Origin: CAYMDP01 sp964389375
GTDB lineage: Bacteria > Bdellovibrionota > Bdellovibrionia > Bdellovibrionales > UBA1609
DNA: 14,417 nucleotides
Assembly (NCBI GenBank): GCA_964389375.1
Contig: CAYMDP010000060.1
Span: 1-14,417 of the forward strand
Direction: 5' to 3'
The translations under genes and the position numbers were made by a program. The notes under the pieces were generated by a model. That model was not told the origin of the DNA. It saw only the letters and a program-made list of their open reading frames with translations, and did no database searches. How positions within the stretch are numbered: position 1 is the stretch's first letter; each line of letters starts with the position of its first letter. Below, one piece after another: positions 1-6,665 of the stretch.

Positions 1-234
1 GACCTTATCACAGAGCTTGGAGAAGATGGTCGCATTGGCGCTTTTGGAGGTCCGGGATACCGCTTTGTTAGTCGTGGAGAAAATGTACCTTTCGTGGAAG
101 CCGGCTTAAGGGTTTCTGTCGGTGGATTAACGATTGGGGCCGGAGCGAAGATGTTTGTTTATCAACTTGTTCAGTCGAACGCAGAAAACGAAACCCAATT
201 TTTTCTAATTCTCGCGGGATCGGGGAGACTTTAA
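1..234 (+). CDS. C-terminal part of an unidentified protein, possibly an outer-membrane beta-barrel (5' end outside the window)
   Basis: An open frame runs from the first base to the TAA at 232-234 and encodes 77 residues. The next gene's ATG follows the stop directly, as at the other junctions of this run, which supports a real coding end. The residues are rich in glycine and show alternating polar/hydrophobic patterns (VEAGLRVSVGGLTIGAGAKM; TQFFLILAGSGRL), compatible with amphipathic beta strands and perhaps the last strands of an outer-membrane barrel. I see no catalytic motif and do not recognise the family. The barrel reading is inference from the residue pattern only, and the last residue is Leu, not the Phe typical of barrel proteins. 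Confidence 0.6.
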   Translation, partial: DLITELGEDGRIGAFGGPGYRFVSRGENVPFVEAGLRVSVGGLTIGAGAKMFVYQLVQSNAENETQFFLILAGSGRL

Positions 235-807
235 ATGAAATACATTATATCCGGAACAAACCGTCCAGGTTCAAACTCTTTAGAGGTCTCTAAAATTCTA
301 CAAAGTTATTATAAAGAATTAGGCGAAGAGTTCGAGATTTTGGATCTAAAAGACATCCCTTTGGATCAGATGAATGGCCAAGCCTACTCGAAAGACCAGC
401 AAAGCTCTGAGCTTCAAAAACTGGTGACCGAAATCGACCGATGCGAAGCTTTGATCATTGTTTGCCCAGAGTACAATGGGTCTTATCCCGGAATCTTAAA
501 GCTTTTTATTGATCATTGGAGTTACCCCTCATCCTTCGAATCCAGACCTGTTTGCTTCGTTGGTCTAGGGGGACGTTTCGGAGGACTGAGGCCGGTAGAA
601 CATCTTCAACATGTTTTTGGTTACAGAAATGCTTACGTCTTTCCTCAGCGAGTATTTATAAGCAATGTCTGGAGCGTGGTGAAAGAGGGAAAGCTTTTGG
701 ATGAGAATATTCAGGGACTATTAAAAAAGCAATGCCAGGGCTTTGTAAGCTTTTATAAAGCCTTAAAAACAGCAGGCCTAGATGCTTGCTCTCTTGCGAA
801 AAAATAA
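235..807 (+). CDS. NADPH-dependent FMN reductase family flavoprotein
   Basis: This 190-residue protein has the flavodoxin-like fold signature of the NADPH-dependent FMN reductase family (ChrR/azoreductase-like). The N-terminal phosphate-binding loop is GTNRPGSNS (residues 7-15), and the flavin-site motif PEYNGSYPGILK lies at 78-89. Members bind FMN and use NAD(P)H to reduce flavin, quinones, chromate or azo compounds in the cytoplasm; the substrate cannot be read here. Length is typical of the family (about 180-190). The start ATG directly abuts the upstream stop, with a GGGGAG ribosome-binding site 7 bases before it. The gene ends TAA and the next ATG follows immediately, so it is probably cotranscribed with the pyroglutamyl peptidase gene. 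Family assignment is firm; no gene symbol is justified. Confidence 0.9.
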   Translation: MKYIISGTNRPGSNSLEVSKILQSYYKELGEEFEILDLKDIPLDQMNGQAYSKDQQSSELQKLVTEIDRCEALIIVCPEYNGSYPGILKLFIDHWSYPSSFESRPVCFVGLGGRFGGLRPVEHLQHVFGYRNAYVFPQRVFISNVWSVVKEGKLLDENIQGLLKKQCQGFVSFYKALKTAGLDACSLAKK

Positions 808-1395
808 ATGAAGATCTTGATCTCATACTTTGAGCCTTTTGGGGGGATGAAGTCGAATTCCTCCGAGATTCTTGCTCAAAGTCTGATGAAAGAGGTGGCG
901 GGGAGTGATCGGTTTGATTGGATTCAGCTTCCCGTGGCCTTTAATGAAGCATGGGAAGTTTTAAAAAAGCAGATTCTGACCAGCAAACCGGACTTTGTTT
1001 TATCCCTTGGACAGGCTGAGGGTCGTGCTTATGTAGGCCTTGAGCAATTCGCGCTAAACCAAGTCGATGCACGGATTGAAGATAATATTGGCCAAAAGCC
1101 CTATGGGAAAATCCGTTTGGATGGTCCCGAGGCGCTAAGAAACTCTCTGCCCTTAAAAGCTTGGATTTTGAACTTTAAAGGCCTTCCCGTTGAGATTTCA
1201 TATAGTGCGGGGACCTTTGTCTGCAATGAGCTTTACTTTAAACTGCTTTCTGCAGAGTCAGACCATCAGGTTCAGTCCCTTTTTGTACATTTACCCTTGA
1301 TCCAGAGCGAAGAAAATTTAAGTTTCCTTGCACTTGAAACACAAATGGATATTTTAAAGCGCCTAATCGATTTGATTCAAAAAAAGGATTTGTAA
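808..1395 (+). CDS. pcp: Pyroglutamyl-peptidase I-like cysteine peptidase (family C15)
   Basis: This enzyme removes N-terminal pyroglutamate from peptides. The 195-residue protein opens with the family block ILISYFEPFGG, cf. FEPFGG of Bacillus Pcp. All three catalytic positions are present by motif alignment: Glu79 (GLEQFALN block, followed by DARIEDN), Cys139 (SAGTFVCNELYF) and His161 (LFVHLPLI). It is slightly shorter than Bacillus enzymes (about 215 residues), mainly in the middle and C-terminus, so some divergence of specificity is possible. It is expected to be cytoplasmic, as there is no signal peptide. It sits directly after the FMN reductase stop and overlaps the exonuclease start by one base (TAATG at 1393-1397), so it belongs to the same transcript. 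With the motifs intact I expect an active peptidase. Confidence 0.88.
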   Translation: MKILISYFEPFGGMKSNSSEILAQSLMKEVAGSDRFDWIQLPVAFNEAWEVLKKQILTSKPDFVLSLGQAEGRAYVGLEQFALNQVDARIEDNIGQKPYGKIRLDGPEALRNSLPLKAWILNFKGLPVEISYSAGTFVCNELYFKLLSAESDHQVQSLFVHLPLIQSEENLSFLALETQMDILKRLIDLIQKKDL

Positions 1396-2087
1396 TGTAC
1401 CTACTTGGCCTAGATCTAGAGACGACAGGATTAGATTTAAAAAATGATGAGATTATCGAAATCGGTGCCGTCGTGTGGGATATCGAGCGTAAAGCACCGG
1501 TTCGGATTTGGAATCAACTGGTCCAGTGCAGTCAAAAAATCCCTCCAGAAATTCAAGACATCACAGGGATATCTCAAGCAGATGTGGATCAATTTGGCGT
1601 GCCTCTCTTAGAGGCTTTTTCTGAATTGAAGAAATTGGCTAATAACTGCAGCTATATCGTCGCACATAACGGAAATAAGTTTGATCGGGTGATTGTTGAG
1701 CGCGAATGGTCCAAGAATCCCGAAATGAAAGTAAGCCTGCCCTGGATTGATACGATGACGGATTTACCCTTTCCGGAAGAAGTTCAAAGTCGGAAGCTGA
1801 CTTATCTGGCTGCTGAGCATGGTTTTTTAAATCCCTTTCAGCATCGGGCAGTTTTTGATGTGTTGACCATGCTAAAGGTCTTGGCTCATTACGAATTTAA
1901 CGAGATCGAAGAGCTACAAAAATCCCCCTCTCAGAGAATCATCGCTCAGGTGTCTTTTGAAAATAAAGACCTGGCTAAAAACCTAGGCTTTCGCTGGGAT
2001 CCTTCAAGCAGAACTTGGTCCATCGAACTTAAAGAAGTTCAAGTTCAGCGCATGAGTTTTCCTTTTCCAATTCATGTTGAGGTCTAG
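1395..2087 (+). CDS. DEDDh-type 3'-5' exonuclease (DnaQ/ExoX-like) with a DUF5710-like C-terminal domain
   Basis: Residues 1-165 form a DnaQ-superfamily exonuclease. Motif I is LDLETTGL (Asp7, Glu9), motif II VAHNGNKFD (Asp97) and motif III HRAVFD (His150, Asp155), so all DEDDh metal and catalytic residues are present. Such enzymes trim DNA or RNA 3' ends in repair, proofreading or RNA turnover; which one is not readable here. Residues 182-215 (VSFENKDLAKNLGFRWDPSS, then RTW) resemble the short DUF5710 module (K..AK.LG.RWD...K.W) found on primases and mobile-element nucleases, an unusual partner for this exonuclease. The start is ATG with AAGGA 7 bases upstream. The TAG stop abuts the TTG start of the Nudix gene. 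Exonuclease call is strong; the C-terminal domain call is moderate. Confidence 0.87.
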   Translation: MYLLGLDLETTGLDLKNDEIIEIGAVVWDIERKAPVRIWNQLVQCSQKIPPEIQDITGISQADVDQFGVPLLEAFSELKKLANNCSYIVAHNGNKFDRVIVEREWSKNPEMKVSLPWIDTMTDLPFPEEVQSRKLTYLAAEHGFLNPFQHRAVFDVLTMLKVLAHYEFNEIEELQKSPSQRIIAQVSFENKDLAKNLGFRWDPSSRTWSIELKEVQVQRMSFPFPIHVEV

Positions 2088-2489
2088 TTGTTGATTCAGG
2101 TTGCTTGTGGTTTTGTTTTTAATTCTGAGCAAAAGATCCTGATCGCACAAAAGGCTTCAAATCATAAGCTTTATGCAAACCTATGGGAATTTCCTGGAGG
2201 TAAGTTTGAAGCTGGCGAAGGAGCACTGGCTGCCTTAGAGCGCGAGCTTAAAGAAGAACTAGATCTAGTTGTAAGTGCGAAAAAAGAGCTCGGCTTTATT
2301 GATAAAGAAATCGATTCTACTATGACTTTGCGTTTGATTGCGGTGCTAGCAACAGCGAATGAGGACACTGAAATTAAGCTTAAAGAGCACCAGGCCATAG
2401 CCTGGCTAAATAAAGATGAAGTCTTAAAGTGGAACTTAATAGAGTCGGATCAAAGACTCTTTAACAGCCTTGAAAAATACTTACCGTAA
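2088..2489 (+). CDS. mutT: MutT-like Nudix hydrolase (probable 8-oxo-dGTP diphosphatase)
   Basis: The 133-residue protein carries a perfect Nudix box (GX5EX7REUXEEXXU) at residues 38-60: Gly38, Glu44, then RELKEEL with Arg52, Glu53, Glu56 and Glu57 as the metal site. The preceding LWEFPGGKFEAGE and the overall length match MutT (129 residues in E. coli), which hydrolyses 8-oxo-dGTP to protect replication from oxidised guanine. Other small Nudix hydrolases share these traits, so substrate is inferred. The start is TTG at 2088, directly after the exonuclease stop, with GAGG 5 bases upstream; a second TTG follows at once. It is the last gene of this run and faces the SDR gene with only 49 bases between the stops. 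No clear hairpin terminator is seen there. Confidence 0.88.
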   Translation: MLIQVACGFVFNSEQKILIAQKASNHKLYANLWEFPGGKFEAGEGALAALERELKEELDLVVSAKKELGFIDKEIDSTMTLRLIAVLATANEDTEIKLKEHQAIAWLNKDEVLKWNLIESDQRLFNSLEKYLP

Positions 2490-2538
2490 CATAATATAAC
2501 TTATCAGAAAAAATTAGGCCTCCAGTAAAAACCGCAAC

Positions 2539-3321
2539 TTAGCGTTTAAACTTCTTCCGAACAGCGTAATTAAGGATTCCAGGCAGGAATCGCGCCATTT
2601 GCACCCCGATTCTTGTGCTTCCTTTGGGCCAAAGGGTCTCTTCATCATTTTCGATCGCTTTTAGAACTTGTTCGGCCCATTGCTCACTCGGAATTGCGGA
2701 TAAAAAGTCGAGGTCCATATTGTCGCCATAGCGGTTTTCGATATCTGCGTACATCGCGGTATCCACGCCCGGAGTGACTAAAAGTAAGGTCTTAACACCG
2801 GTGGGTTTTAATTCTTGTTCAAGACTTCTGGTGAAACCAACGACCGCAGCCTTTGATGCTGCATAAGTGGAGGCGCAAGGAAAAAACATGAAACCTGAAA
2901 CGCTTGCGTTATTAACAATCAAACCGGACTTTTTCTTCAACATATCTGGCAGGATCATTCGAGTCAGATTCACCAGCGTGACTACATTGACCTGAAACAT
3001 ATCTTGGATCTCTTCGGGTTTTTGTTTTTCTAAAAGTCCTCCGGTCAAAAGACCTGCATTATTCACGAGAATGTCGACGGATACAGCCATCTGATCGAGT
3101 TTGTTTTTAAGCTCACGCGCCGAATCCGGCTTTGAAAGATCTTGAGCAATCAGCTCCACATGGGCGGCACCTAGATCTTGAAGGCTTTTCTTTAAGTCCT
3201 CTGGAAAACTCCTTGATACCAAATACAAACGGGCTTTTTTCGTGGCAAAAACTTCTGCTAGCGCCCGACCGATTCCTCGACTTGCCCCTGTGAGTAAAAC
3301 AATTTTATTTTCAACCTTCAT
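2539..3321 (-). CDS. Short-chain dehydrogenase/reductase (classical SDR)
   Basis: This is a classical SDR of 260 residues, which reduces or oxidises a carbonyl/alcohol with NAD(P)(H). The Rossmann loop TGASRGIG is at 11-18, NNAG at 87-90, the catalytic Ser near 140-142, and YAASK gives Tyr153 and Lys157, so the tetrad is complete. An Arg (SRS, 36-38) after the second strand suggests NADP preference (inference). The C-terminus, with a positively charged RKKFKR tail and a hydrophobic LPGILNYAV stretch, could contact the membrane. The start ATG overlaps the stop of the DUF454 gene (TGATG), with AAGGT 8 bases upstream, so the two are translationally coupled. The substrate is unknown. Confidence 0.9.
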   Translation of the reverse strand: MKVENKIVLLTGASRGIGRALAEVFATKKARLYLVSRSFPEDLKKSLQDLGAAHVELIAQDLSKPDSARELKNKLDQMAVSVDILVNNAGLLTGGLLEKQKPEEIQDMFQVNVVTLVNLTRMILPDMLKKKSGLIVNNASVSGFMFFPCASTYAASKAAVVGFTRSLEQELKPTGVKTLLLVTPGVDTAMYADIENRYGDNMDLDFLSAIPSEQWAEQVLKAIENDEETLWPKGSTRIGVQMARFLPGILNYAVRKKFKR

Positions 3322-3722
3322 CAGAAGTTACCTTTGTTCGTATCTGGGCGACTTTTTTGACTCAAAACATATAATGATACAGCCGCCCAAGTCAGTCCAA
3401 TCATCAGTTTTACAGTCCATGGAATAGGTCTGAAAAACACCACATAGCCCATGCTTAAACTCATTAAACTGATGGCCAAGACCTTGTATTTTGGGCGGAT
3501 CACCCGATTTTCGTCCCATTCTCGAATAGAATCTCCAATTTTTGGGAGACCGAGAAGCCAATTATGAAGACGAGGTGAGCCTCTTTTAAAGCAGTATGCA
3601 GAGATTAAGAGAAAGGGAACAGTTGGAAGTAAAGGAACAAAGACTCCGACAAAGCCGAGGATTAGAAAGAAGGCTCCAATAGATACAAGAAAGGGACGAC
3701 TCAACTTTAAAAAACCTCGCAT
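3321..3722 (-). CDS. DUF454/YbaN family inner-membrane protein
   Basis: This small membrane protein (133 residues) has the YbaN/DUF454 hallmark: GFVGVFVPLLPTVPFLLISA (residues 23-42), then a Cys-Phe-x-Arg-x-Ser-Pro-Arg-x-His segment (44-53) and a two-helix C-terminal half. I see three to four hydrophobic segments, at about 12-42 (possibly a hairpin), 82-97 and 105-120. The family's role is not established; members sit in the cytoplasmic membrane. It is the first gene of a two-gene operon with the SDR and overlaps it by one base. A candidate sigma-70-type promoter lies directly upstream at 3745-3774. Confidence 0.82.
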   Translation of the reverse strand: MRGFLKLSRPFLVSIGAFFLILGFVGVFVPLLPTVPFLLISAYCFKRGSPRLHNWLLGLPKIGDSIREWDENRVIRPKYKVLAISLMSLSMGYVVFFRPIPWTVKLMIGLTWAAVSLYVLSQKSRPDTNKGNF

Positions 3723-3744
3723 TAGTTCTTAGGACTTCCCCCTT

Positions 3745-3774
3745 CTTATCCAGGTTTCTTGGGGTCTCTGTCAA
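3745..3774 (-). promoter_or_regulatory. Candidate promoter of the DUF454-SDR operon
   Basis: On the minus strand a perfect -35 TTGACA (3774-3769) is followed after 18 bases by GATAAG (3750-3745, four of six matches to TATAAT). Transcription would start about 15 bases upstream of the DUF454 ATG. Found by eye; no transcript data. Confidence 0.45.
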
Positions 3775-3789
3775 AGGTCTAGTTTCGGT

Positions 3790-3818
3790 TTGCCAGACCC
3801 ACGGCTAGTTTTTAGTCT
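3790..3818 (+). promoter_or_regulatory. Weak candidate promoter of the PilZ operon
   Basis: TTGCCA (3790-3795, five of six matches) and TAGTCT (3813-3818, three of six) are separated by 17 bases, in the 129-base divergent gap before the PilZ gene. Its placement is reasonable, but the -10 is poor. Confidence 0.25.
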
Positions 3819-3851
3819 TCTCGAGAGAAAACGAGAACTTAAGGGTACTCT

Positions 3852-4625
3852 TTGGTCAAAAAGTCTCCGAAAAGCCTACAGAGGGCTAATTTTTTAATGA
3901 GACGTTTTTTTTCATTTTTTTTATCGATTCTTTTCGGGAAGAACAAAATCAAATCCCCGTCTCTTCCGCGGATCTTACAGAAATCGGGCCTCAACCGCCG
4001 CAAAAATTTTAGGCTGCTCTACCCTCCCTTTGAAGCTCTAGAAGTTTTCCCAAAGATCCTCTATCGATCTAAAGATTTCGCCCCTGTGAATATTAGTGTC
4101 GGGGGAGTTTGTCTTCCCGATGCTTTAGAATTTGAAAACGTTTTGACTGGAACCGACATAGAACTTGTGCTTCAATGGTCTTCCTTTAAAACAACTGTTC
4201 GCGCAGAGTTGGTCGGATGCTCCCACTCAAAGCGTCACTTTCGATTTATAGAAATTCCTGAAGAAGCTCTTAAGAGGATTTCAGACTTGCTTCCCTTTGC
4301 TCAACTTGGCTCTGAAATGAAGCTTATCGGGCAAGACTCCGGGCCTCAGTTACTACTTGAAGCTGCAGAATATTGGGTGGGTCCTCAGGGACAAAGCCTT
4401 TGTTTTCCGAATCGCCTTAGCGAAGCACCACTTTTAACGATCCATCAAGAAAGTTTTAAGCTGGATTGGCCCAATGCAAGTGCTCATGCAGATCCCAATT
4501 GGGGAAAGGCTTTAATTCTACTCTCGAACATTCCAAAGCCTTCACCCAGAGTCCAGACTTTGCTTTTAAGTTTTAACCCGCGCTACCTTCGCAACAACCC
4601 TCCTCAAATGAGGGCCCGCGCGTGA
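3852..4625 (+). CDS. PilZ-domain (c-di-GMP-binding) protein
   Basis: The 257-residue protein has an intact PilZ c-di-GMP signature: RxxxR as NRRKNFR (Arg50 and Arg54) and NxSxxG as NISVGG (Asn80, Ser82, Gly85). PilZ domains bind the second messenger c-di-GMP and pass the signal to a partner or attached domain. The PilZ barrel covers about residues 48-150. The N-terminus (RRFFSFFLSILF, 17-28) is basic and hydrophobic and may touch the membrane. Residues 155-257 match nothing I recognise. The chosen start is TTG with AAGGG 6 bases upstream; ATG at 3897 (residue 16, preceded by GAGGG) is a real alternative. The gene overlaps the following membrane protein gene by four bases (GTGA), so the two are probably coexpressed and may cooperate. 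Confidence 0.85.
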   Translation: MVKKSPKSLQRANFLMRRFFSFFLSILFGKNKIKSPSLPRILQKSGLNRRKNFRLLYPPFEALEVFPKILYRSKDFAPVNISVGGVCLPDALEFENVLTGTDIELVLQWSSFKTTVRAELVGCSHSKRHFRFIEIPEEALKRISDLLPFAQLGSEMKLIGQDSGPQLLLEAAEYWVGPQGQSLCFPNRLSEAPLLTIHQESFKLDWPNASAHADPNWGKALILLSNIPKPSPRVQTLLLSFNPRYLRNNPPQMRARA

Positions 4626-6355
4626 AGCCCCAAGTTGCAAAAGCCATTTCGGACTTTAAGCCCATTCTTCGCGAAGGACGGATTCGTCCCCAGGGCTCAT
4701 TTTTAATTTATGAAACGGATAACCCGGTCGATCATATTACCGTTCCAGCTGAGCTTGCAGATATCCTGACCCTTTGTAACGGAAACTACTCGATCCGAGA
4801 GATCATCGAAAAAATATACAAGCGCCATAAGACCGTTCATTTTAAATCGACTCTTCAACTGATCATGATGTTACGCGATCGCGGTTTTTTAATGAACTCC
4901 GACGAGATTCATCTGCCTAATTCAAGTTCCATTAATCGCTCCCAGATGGCTCAGTTTAAGCTCCCCCTGATTTCGACCTTAAAGTCCGCGAAGTGGAGCT
5001 TTAGTATAAATCCGAATTGGATCTTATTTTACATATTGTCGATGGGAATTGGACTCGGCTTTATCTTTGCGATCCGGCAATTTTTAGGTCTAAGCTCCGA
5101 AGCAAATCCAAGCGCCACCTGGTCTTTGAGTCTCGCCCAGGCAGTTAGACTGTTCACCGAAAGTAGTGTGATTTTGCTGGGCTCGAGTGCGCTGACCGCG
5201 CTGTCTCGGCTGCTTCTGACGGGTCGAATTTATTCTTTGGGACTGAATTTTTCGATCTTAGGTTTAAGTCTAAATTTTGATGAAACCCCACTGTGGCAAA
5301 TCGAAAACCGACTCTTTCGAGTTCTGTATCAATTATCTAGAATTCTTGCACCTCTTGCGATCCTTGGACCCCTTAGTATTTTTTCTCCTCAGCTGAATGA
5401 AAGTATGGAGCTTTGGATTATCGCCTGCACCTGGACTTTTTATTTTATGACTCCATTTTTAAGCTCCCCGCTTTATTATTTGGCTAAAAATCTGAGGGGA
5501 CAAGAAAGTCTCTTTATGGACGATGAGTCCAGCACTGGAACAAAGACATTGCCTTGGGTCCTTTACCGCTGTTTGTGGACCTATGCTGCAATCTTTTCTT
5601 TGTGGATCTTTTTTGAAAAAATAGGACCTCTAAAAGCGCTTGAGTCTGGTGTTGAGAATTTAATATTGAGCCTTTCCCTTTGGTCCGCTTTGGCTTGGAT
5701 CTTCTTAAAGCCCGTTGGCCATACACTTCTTTTTCAAGAAATCCTCCCTTTGATAAGTCGGATAAAGACGCGCTGGGGTCTTTATAAACAATTTAAAAAA
5801 ATCGAGTGGACGAATCAGGATCTGCTCCACCGGCTTCAGGAACTCCCTTTGTTTTCGTATTTTCCGGATAGTTTTTTACTTCAAATCATCAAAGAAAGTG
5901 ACCTTAGGCAGTATCCAAAGCGAGGAGAAATTATCCGTGAAGGCGAAGTTGCAAAAGAGCTTTTTGTTCTTCTAGAGGGAGAGGTCGAAGTTGTTAAGCA
6001 CACCGGAGGATCTCGTCAAAGACTAACCAGCTTAAAACCCATTACGATTTTTGGAGAAATGGCAATTCTTGAGGGTGGAATCCGCTCGGCCGATGTGATC
6101 ACGCAACATGGCGCAAGAGTTTTCGTCATCCCGGTCAAGGTCATTCAGGATTGTGCGGAAAAGTCACAGTCTCTTCGAGAGATCGAAGCCTTTCAAAATG
6201 CCCTAATGGTCGCCCAGTTTTTTTCTTCTGCTCCTGCCTTTCGGGACTTGCCCCAGGAGGCCGTAGACCTTTTGACAATGAAGAGCAAGCTCGAGTTTTT
6301 ACCTGCCGGACACAGAGTGTTTAGCAAGGGGATATCGGTGAGTCCTTTTACATGA
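4622..6355 (+). CDS. Membrane protein with PqqD-like N-terminus and two cyclic-nucleotide-binding domains; frame broken in the second
   Basis: Residues 20-92 resemble a PqqD-like winged-helix module (an aliphatic VPAELADILTLCNG block, then IREIIEKIY and LRDRGFL). Residues 132-365 contain about six membrane segments. Their layout recalls the membrane core of PqqD-linked M50 metalloproteases, but no HExxH is present, so protease activity is not expected. Residues 404-512 form a cyclic-nucleotide-binding domain with an intact phosphate-binding cassette FGEMAILEGGIRSA (478-491). A second such domain starts near 533 and is cut: after FSKG the frame runs ISVSPFT to TGA. Restoring one G in the GGGG at 6328-6331 gives KGDIGESFYMIVRGS, continuous with the next ORF, for a protein of about 670 residues. 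The GTG start overlaps the PilZ stop and has GAGGG upstream. It is a likely cAMP/cGMP sensor at the inner membrane. Confidence 0.8.
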   Translation: MKPQVAKAISDFKPILREGRIRPQGSFLIYETDNPVDHITVPAELADILTLCNGNYSIREIIEKIYKRHKTVHFKSTLQLIMMLRDRGFLMNSDEIHLPNSSSINRSQMAQFKLPLISTLKSAKWSFSINPNWILFYILSMGIGLGFIFAIRQFLGLSSEANPSATWSLSLAQAVRLFTESSVILLGSSALTALSRLLLTGRIYSLGLNFSILGLSLNFDETPLWQIENRLFRVLYQLSRILAPLAILGPLSIFSPQLNESMELWIIACTWTFYFMTPFLSSPLYYLAKNLRGQESLFMDDESSTGTKTLPWVLYRCLWTYAAIFSLWIFFEKIGPLKALESGVENLILSLSLWSALAWIFLKPVGHTLLFQEILPLISRIKTRWGLYKQFKKIEWTNQDLLHRLQELPLFSYFPDSFLLQIIKESDLRQYPKRGEIIREGEVAKELFVLLEGEVEVVKHTGGSRQRLTSLKPITIFGEMAILEGGIRSADVITQHGARVFVIPVKVIQDCAEKSQSLREIEAFQNALMVAQFFSSAPAFRDLPQEAVDLLTMKSKLEFLPAGHRVFSKGISVSPFT

Positions 6356-6633
6356 TTGTGCGAGGCTCGGTTGCCGTTGTGATCGACAAGCACAAAATTG
6401 ATCGTATCCCTCAACAGGGATTTTTCGGCGAAATTGGATTAATCGCCAATGTTCCTCGAACGGCCAGCGTACACACCCTCGAGCCCTGTGTGTTACTAAG
6501 CCTACACTCAGATGCCTTCTGGGAAATTCTTGTTCAAAATTTAGACATGGCCCTGTTCGTCGAAAACACCAGCGAGATCCGAATTAAGCAAGATCTAGCG
6601 GTTTTAGGAAGTCTTTCGAAAAAGGCCGGTTGA
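6352..6633 (+). CDS. Remainder of the second cyclic-nucleotide-binding domain (continuation of the frameshifted gene)
   Basis: These 93 residues are the C-terminal half of a cNMP-binding domain: MIVRGSVAVVI, then the phosphate-binding cassette FFGEIGLIANVPRTASV (24-40), then an LSLHSDAFWEIL helix. The cassette Glu and Arg are intact. Coding similarity continues upstream of the ATG in this frame (DIGESFY, 6331-6351), so the ATG is internal to one original gene split by a -1 frameshift. The overlap of this ATG with the preceding stop (ATGA, 6352-6355) and a GGTGAG 9 bases upstream would let ribosomes restart here, giving two polypeptides. That would split a beta-barrel, so a sequence error or a recent inactivating deletion is at least as likely. 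Confidence 0.7.
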   Translation: MIVRGSVAVVIDKHKIDRIPQQGFFGEIGLIANVPRTASVHTLEPCVLLSLHSDAFWEILVQNLDMALFVENTSEIRIKQDLAVLGSLSKKAG

Positions 6634-6658
6634 CGAGTTCCCCTCTCTTTATGACAAT
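6630..6658 (+). promoter_or_regulatory. Candidate promoter for the M14 peptidase, possibly leaderless
   Basis: TTGACG (6630-6635, five of six) and GACAAT (6653-6658, four of six) are 17 bases apart. The predicted start of transcription falls at about 6665, right at the ATG (6666), and no good ribosome-binding site precedes that ATG. Found by eye; the match overlaps the end of the previous gene. Confidence 0.3.
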
Positions 6659-6665
6659 ATGACCC

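Noticed and set aside
2490..2538. Bidirectional terminator between the Nudix and SDR genes
   Set aside because: No stem of useful length with a T-run could be found in the 49 bases.
6324..6336. Programmed -1 frameshifting at AAGGGG
   Set aside because: The zero-frame heptamer C AAG GGG lacks the X XXY YYZ pattern, and no downstream pseudoknot was recognised; a lost G or a sequence error is simpler.
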